Source: Gordonia malaquae NBRC 108250
Lineage (GTDB): Bacteria > Actinomycetota > Actinomycetes > Mycobacteriales > Mycobacteriaceae
Assembly (NCBI RefSeq): GCF_000344135.1
Contig: NZ_BAOP01000001.1
Span: 62,001 to 126,000, forward strand
Direction: 5' to 3'
Length of the DNA stretch: 64,000 bases
The notes beneath the pieces were generated by a model. The model did no database searches, was not told where the DNA came from, and was given only the letters and a program-made list of their open reading frames with translations. A program made the position numbers and the translations under genes. Below, piece by piece: positions 60,780-64,000 of the stretch (within the stretch, counting starts at the first letter, position 1; each line of letters opens with the position of its first letter).

Positions 60780-61913
60780 TCAGACTGCCACAGCGCCCTT
60801 CTCCCCCACGCCGGCCACCGCGCCCGCCGGTCGGGCCGCCCGCATCGCGGCGATCACGAACCACGCCGACCCCGCGATGCACAAGATCGAGTACCAGGCG
60901 CTGCCGATCGGCGTTCCCCGGTCGGTCACCCCGTCGACGGCGCCGAGGAACTCGGGCGCCGAGGCGATCCACAGGACCGTGAGGACGCCGAGGTACAGGG
61001 CCGGATACACCCGGACGAACTGCGGCGACGCCAACCCGATCGGCCGATTCCACGTGGCGCGGGTGCCCTCGATCAGGAGCCACAGTCCGACGAGCCACAG
61101 GATCGCCAACAAGATGATGACGAGGGTCCGCTGCAGCGTCGCCTCCCCGCCGGTGTTCACTCCGACGCGAGTCGGCGCGGCGAGGACGACCATGAGGATC
61201 GGCGTCAGGATGCCTGCCGCAAGGGTCCGCAGCGTCACCTGACCACCGGACAGGTCCTTGGTCGCGGAGAACTTCGCGGCCAGCCACGCGAGCACGCCGA
61301 ACGACACGGACGCGAACACCCACATGCTGTTCATCGGCACCGAGGTGAACATCGGTTGATTGATCATGTTGTCCGGGTTCCACGCCCACCATTTGAGCTG
61401 CGGTCCGAGCTGGTCGAACGTCTCGTAGAACACCTGGCTCGCGAACGCGACGGCGACCGCGCCCGCGAGCGGGCCGCGTCGTTCGAAGATCCCGAGCGCG
61501 CGCACCACCTCATAGGTGACGGCGGAGATCACCGGGTAGAACGCGACGATGTACAGCGGCAGCCTGTCGAACATGAACTGCACGGTGAACACGTTGTGCG
61601 AGAAGATGAAGCCGACGTACTCGTTCAACCCGAACCACGACGGGAAGTACAGCGGCGGTTCGATGATCGCGAGGTACACGAGGGAGCCGAACCACAGGGT
61701 CAGATTCACCGCGTCGCCGTCGCGTCGCCACCGTCGCCACGCGTGGATCAGCGCGAACACGGCGCCGGCGACGATCAGCAGTTCCAGGATCGGCAGCGTC
61801 CAGTTGTCGAGGCCGAACGGGTTTCGGAACGTGACGATCGGATTCGCGTCGTCGCAGACGAAGCCGAGATGGTCGGCCACCTCGCGCGCGTCCTGCTCGC
61901 AGGTGAAGCTCAT
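60780..61913 (-). CDS. polytopic membrane protein, about 9 helices, unknown family
   Basis: 377 residues from ATG 61913, which overlaps the FAD-monooxygenase stop by 4 bases. Hydrophobic segments include TLPILELLIVAGAVFALIHAW, LWFGSLVYLAIIEPPLYFP, VISAVTYEVVRALG, WVFASVSFGVLAWLAA, TLVIILLAILWLVGLWLL and YPALYLGVLTVLWIA. Charged or polar residues lie within helices (E in AIIEPP, YETFDQLGP), as in enzymes or carriers. I do not recognise it. Tight coupling to the monooxygenase suggests a joint pathway for a hydrophobic substrate. Confidence 0.72.
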   Translation of the reverse strand: MSFTCEQDAREVADHLGFVCDDANPIVTFRNPFGLDNWTLPILELLIVAGAVFALIHAWRRWRRDGDAVNLTLWFGSLVYLAIIEPPLYFPSWFGLNEYVGFIFSHNVFTVQFMFDRLPLYIVAFYPVISAVTYEVVRALGIFERRGPLAGAVAVAFASQVFYETFDQLGPQLKWWAWNPDNMINQPMFTSVPMNSMWVFASVSFGVLAWLAAKFSATKDLSGGQVTLRTLAAGILTPILMVVLAAPTRVGVNTGGEATLQRTLVIILLAILWLVGLWLLIEGTRATWNRPIGLASPQFVRVYPALYLGVLTVLWIASAPEFLGAVDGVTDRGTPIGSAWYSILCIAGSAWFVIAAMRAARPAGAVAGVGEKGAVAV

Positions 61914-63412
61914 GCCGGCACCTGCTCGTCGACGTAGACGGGCCGGTGCGCCACCGGGTTGTCGGGGTCGGTGTAGTCGGTGCCCGGAGGCAGCTTCGTG
62001 ACGTCGAACCCTCCGGGGATGCGGGTGCGGCCGAGGGCGGCGCGCACCTTGTAGCGGAGCACTCGGAGGATGAACTGCGGGTCGGTGCTGATCTCCTTCA
62101 GCGACGTGTCGAGGTTGAACACGCCGGTGAACTTCTCGTCGACGTAGGCGTCCTCGGCGGCGGCAGAGGTGATGGCGTTGAACACCGGCCAGCTGAAGCG
62201 GGCGGCGAGCTTGCGGCGCCACTGGGCGACGGTCTCGGTACCGGTGGCGAAGTCGTACGCCTGGTCGCGGGCCATCGCAAGCATCCACGGGACGTCGAGC
62301 GACACCTTCTGCTTGTCGAGGAACTCGCGGTGGAACGCGCTGTCGATCGTGCTGCGCGAGGCGAGGACCTCGGCGAGGACCAGCGCCGACCGCGCCGCCG
62401 AGCTCATGCCCTGCGCGTAGAACGGATTGAAGGCGCAGATCGAGTCGCCGATCGCGATGAGGCCGACGGGCGGGGCGTCGAGGAGGTCATAGCGCCGCCA
62501 CTTGTTGCCCGTCGACTTCGTCAGGTGCACTCCGGACTGCGGCTCGCATTCGCGGGAGACTTGCCCGAAGACGGGCGTGCGGACGCGGTCGGCGGCCGCT
62601 TCGAAGTCCTCGACCGTGCGCGGCATCGTCAGGCCCCACGAGCCCATGCACACGATCACCCGGTTGCCCTCGATCGGGAAGAAGTTCGAGAGGTACTCGT
62701 GCTCTTCCGGGTGCACGCCGGTGTCCTGCGTCGGGGTGACGACGATGTGTTGCCACCACCAGTCGGCGGGCCGGTCGGCGGGCAGGTCGTACCAGCGGGA
62801 GGTGTAGGTGACCTTGGCGTCGAGGGTCTGCTCGGGTGCCTGGGCCCAGCCTGCGGCGACGAGCCAGTCGTGGACCTTGGTGCCGCGACCGAGGGCGTCG
62901 ACCACGAGGTCGGCGTCGAGGGACTGCGCGTCGCCGTCACTGAAGGTGACGCCGGTGATCCGGCCGGCCGCGGTGCCGCCGCCGGTGGTGAGCAGTCCGG
63001 TGACGCTTACGCCCTCGCGGATCTCGATGTTCGGGATCTCGCGGACCCGGTCGCGCAGCACGCGTTCGATGAGGACGCGCGAGCTGTAGACCATCGTCAT
63101 CTGGCTCGACTTGCGGGCCGCCCAGCCGTCCTTCTCGCAGTACGCGGCGTCCTTCGACGGCATGAGGAGCATGCCGCCGGCGGCGATCAGCGCGTCCTCG
63201 AAGCCGGGGAAGATCGTGCCGATCGCGCGGCGCCCCGAGTTGAGGACGAAGTGCGGATGCTTGCTCTGCGGCACGCCCCGACGGTGCTCGGCGTCCGCCG
63301 GCAGTTCGTCGCGCTCGAGGACGATCACCTCGTCGAAATGTCGTGCCAGCACACCCGCCGTGCACAGTCCCGCGACGCTGCCGCCGAGGACTACCGCTCG
63401 CTTCGATCCCAT
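61910..63412 (-). CDS. FAD-dependent monooxygenase/oxidoreductase
   Basis: 500 residues from ATG 63412 after GGAGAG. Rossmann start AVVLGGSVAGLCTAGVLARHFDEVIVLERD (6-35), the R-x-x-x-x-R FAD site near SSRVLIERVLRDRV, the DG-type motif DLVVDALGRGTK, and the second FAD motif GLIAIGDSICAFNPFYAQGMSSAARSA. It resembles hydroxylases of the p-hydroxybenzoate hydroxylase/geranylgeranyl-reductase superfamily. It heads the operon with the polytopic membrane protein and TetR genes. Substrate unknown, probably lipophilic. Confidence 0.83.
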   Translation of the reverse strand: MGSKRAVVLGGSVAGLCTAGVLARHFDEVIVLERDELPADAEHRRGVPQSKHPHFVLNSGRRAIGTIFPGFEDALIAAGGMLLMPSKDAAYCEKDGWAARKSSQMTMVYSSRVLIERVLRDRVREIPNIEIREGVSVTGLLTTGGGTAAGRITGVTFSDGDAQSLDADLVVDALGRGTKVHDWLVAAGWAQAPEQTLDAKVTYTSRWYDLPADRPADWWWQHIVVTPTQDTGVHPEEHEYLSNFFPIEGNRVIVCMGSWGLTMPRTVEDFEAAADRVRTPVFGQVSRECEPQSGVHLTKSTGNKWRRYDLLDAPPVGLIAIGDSICAFNPFYAQGMSSAARSALVLAEVLASRSTIDSAFHREFLDKQKVSLDVPWMLAMARDQAYDFATGTETVAQWRRKLAARFSWPVFNAITSAAAEDAYVDEKFTGVFNLDTSLKEISTDPQFILRVLRYKVRAALGRTRIPGGFDVTKLPPGTDYTDPDNPVAHRPVYVDEQVPA

Positions 63413-63533
63413 CGTCTCTCCATTCATACAGATTTTGGATGAGCGTATGGTTCGGCGGGAATGAGTGTCAAGGGGCCTCTCCCATCCCCATGGCGGCTTC
63501 GCAGGCCGACGACATCGGCAGGCAGCGAAATAC

Positions 63534-63567
63534 ACAAAGACCCGGACCGAATGGTCCGGGTCTTTGT
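63534..63567. terminator. terminator hairpin next to tRNA-fMet copy 2
   Basis: ACAAAGACCCGGACC-GAAT-GGTCCGGGTCTTTGT, a perfect 15-base stem with the same GAAT loop and core as the hairpin at 60039-60070; differences are compensated on both arms. Confidence 0.88.
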
Positions 63568-63573
63568 TATTGG

Positions 63574-63647
63574 TAGCGGGGACAGGATTTGAACCTGCGA
63601 CCTCTGGGTTATGAGCCCAGCGAGCTACCGAGCTGCTCCACCCCGCG
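63574..63647 (-). tRNA. initiator tRNA-fMet (CAT), copy 2
   Basis: Identical over all 74 bases to the copy at 60078-60151, including C1-U72 and the GGG/CCC anticodon stem. Its terminator lies just downstream at 63534-63567. Confidence 0.95.
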
Positions 63648-63730
63648 TTGCATCGACTACGTTACACAGCGGTGAACTGCAGAGGCAAATCGATTACCCG
63701 GCAACGTGATCGAAGGCACGAACCAGCCGA

Positions 63731-64000
63731 TCAACGGGCCCGGACACCCATCAGGCCTGCCAACTGGGTGGCGAGCGGATTGAGGTTCAGCTTGTCGGGG
63801 TCGCGCTTGGGTTTGTTGTCCCACGGCTGCACGAAGTCCGGGTTCGACAGGTCGGCGTTGTTGGCGCCGCGCACCGCGGTCGGACTGCCAGTGGGCACCG
63901 AACAGGCCGCCTTGGTGTTGAACGGGAAGTCGTCGTAATTGATGTCGAAGTCGGGGTTGCGCGCCTTGATCTGGTCGATCATCCGCTGCGTGCTCTCGTA
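63731..64000 (-). CDS. C-terminal part of an unrecognised protein, 5' end outside window
   Basis: About 90 C-terminal residues are visible, including RMIDQIKARNPDFDINYDDF, one Cys (KAACSVPTGSP), FVQPWDNKPKRDPDKLNLNP and the end ATQLAGLMGVRAR. The frame is open to the window edge. The Pro/Asp-rich tail looks extracytoplasmic and MCE-associated proteins came to mind, but I cannot support a family. It precedes tRNA-fMet copy 2's 5' side on the same strand. Confidence 0.6.
   Translation of the reverse strand, partial: YESTQRMIDQIKARNPDFDINYDDFPFNTKAACSVPTGSPTAVRGANNADLSNPDFVQPWDNKPKRDPDKLNLNPLATQLAGLMGVRAR

Overview
This 64-kb window is high-GC actinobacterial chromosome and reads as the order Mycobacteriales, most likely Gordonia or a close relative. 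The tmRNA tag ends ...RDYALAA as in mycobacteria. Also typical are the DUF222/HNH (13E12-type) gene with a LexA-like box, a FadE24/FadE23-like pair, F420-type Ddn and luciferase-like enzymes, and many FadD/TetR genes. The genus is inferred, not proven. Both ends cut genes: a CtaG-like membrane protein on the left and an unrecognised protein on the right.

Layout. 0-6 kb: CtaG-like protein, a divergent drug-efflux MFS/TetR pair with a clear triple operator, a MocR regulator divergent from a GNAT acetyltransferase, two small unknowns and a small HNH protein. 6-11 kb: 3-hydroxybutyryl-CoA dehydrogenase, a CsoR-box-controlled His-rich protein plus Cys-tailed MFS transporter, and a Ddn/luciferase-like operon. 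11-22 kb: an operon with a degenerate Fic protein and a LysR regulator, glutaminase-STAS, an Ltp-repeat lipoprotein, two unknown membrane-linked proteins (one internally duplicated), a reductase/deacetylase pair, an AraC regulator and tRNA-Ala. 22-31 kb: DUF222/HNH gene, DsbA-like protein, phosphoglucomutase, a hydrolase/ABC exporter/DUF488 operon, and a TetR divergent from an acyl-CoA ligase.

31-42.6 kb is the conserved core: PhoX-type phosphatase, hydrolases, ssrA (tmRNA), then smpB-ftsX-ftsE-unknown-mscS-prfB-unknown on the minus strand, so both trans-translation partners lie within 2.5 kb. Two stand-alone 28-codon genes at 31692 and 35145 encode paralogous microproteins. 42.6-52.5 kb: HisN-like phosphatase, metallo-hydrolase, two acyl-CoA dehydrogenases behind a doubled palindrome, Lrp divergent from a BrnFE-type exporter, a secretory lipase and propionyl-CoA synthetase. 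52.5-60 kb: a HEPN/Abi-like protein, a MarR-linked DODA dioxygenase, and an HxlR-controlled MFS/thioesterase operon. 60-63.7 kb: two identical initiator tRNA genes, each with a similar terminator hairpin, bracket a 3.4-kb operon (FAD monooxygenase, polytopic membrane protein, TetR).

Most promising undescribed items: the paired 28-aa microproteins; the metal-type operon at 7.0-9.2 kb; the degenerate Fic/LysR operon; the initiator-tRNA-bracketed cassette; and several strong, unassigned operators.
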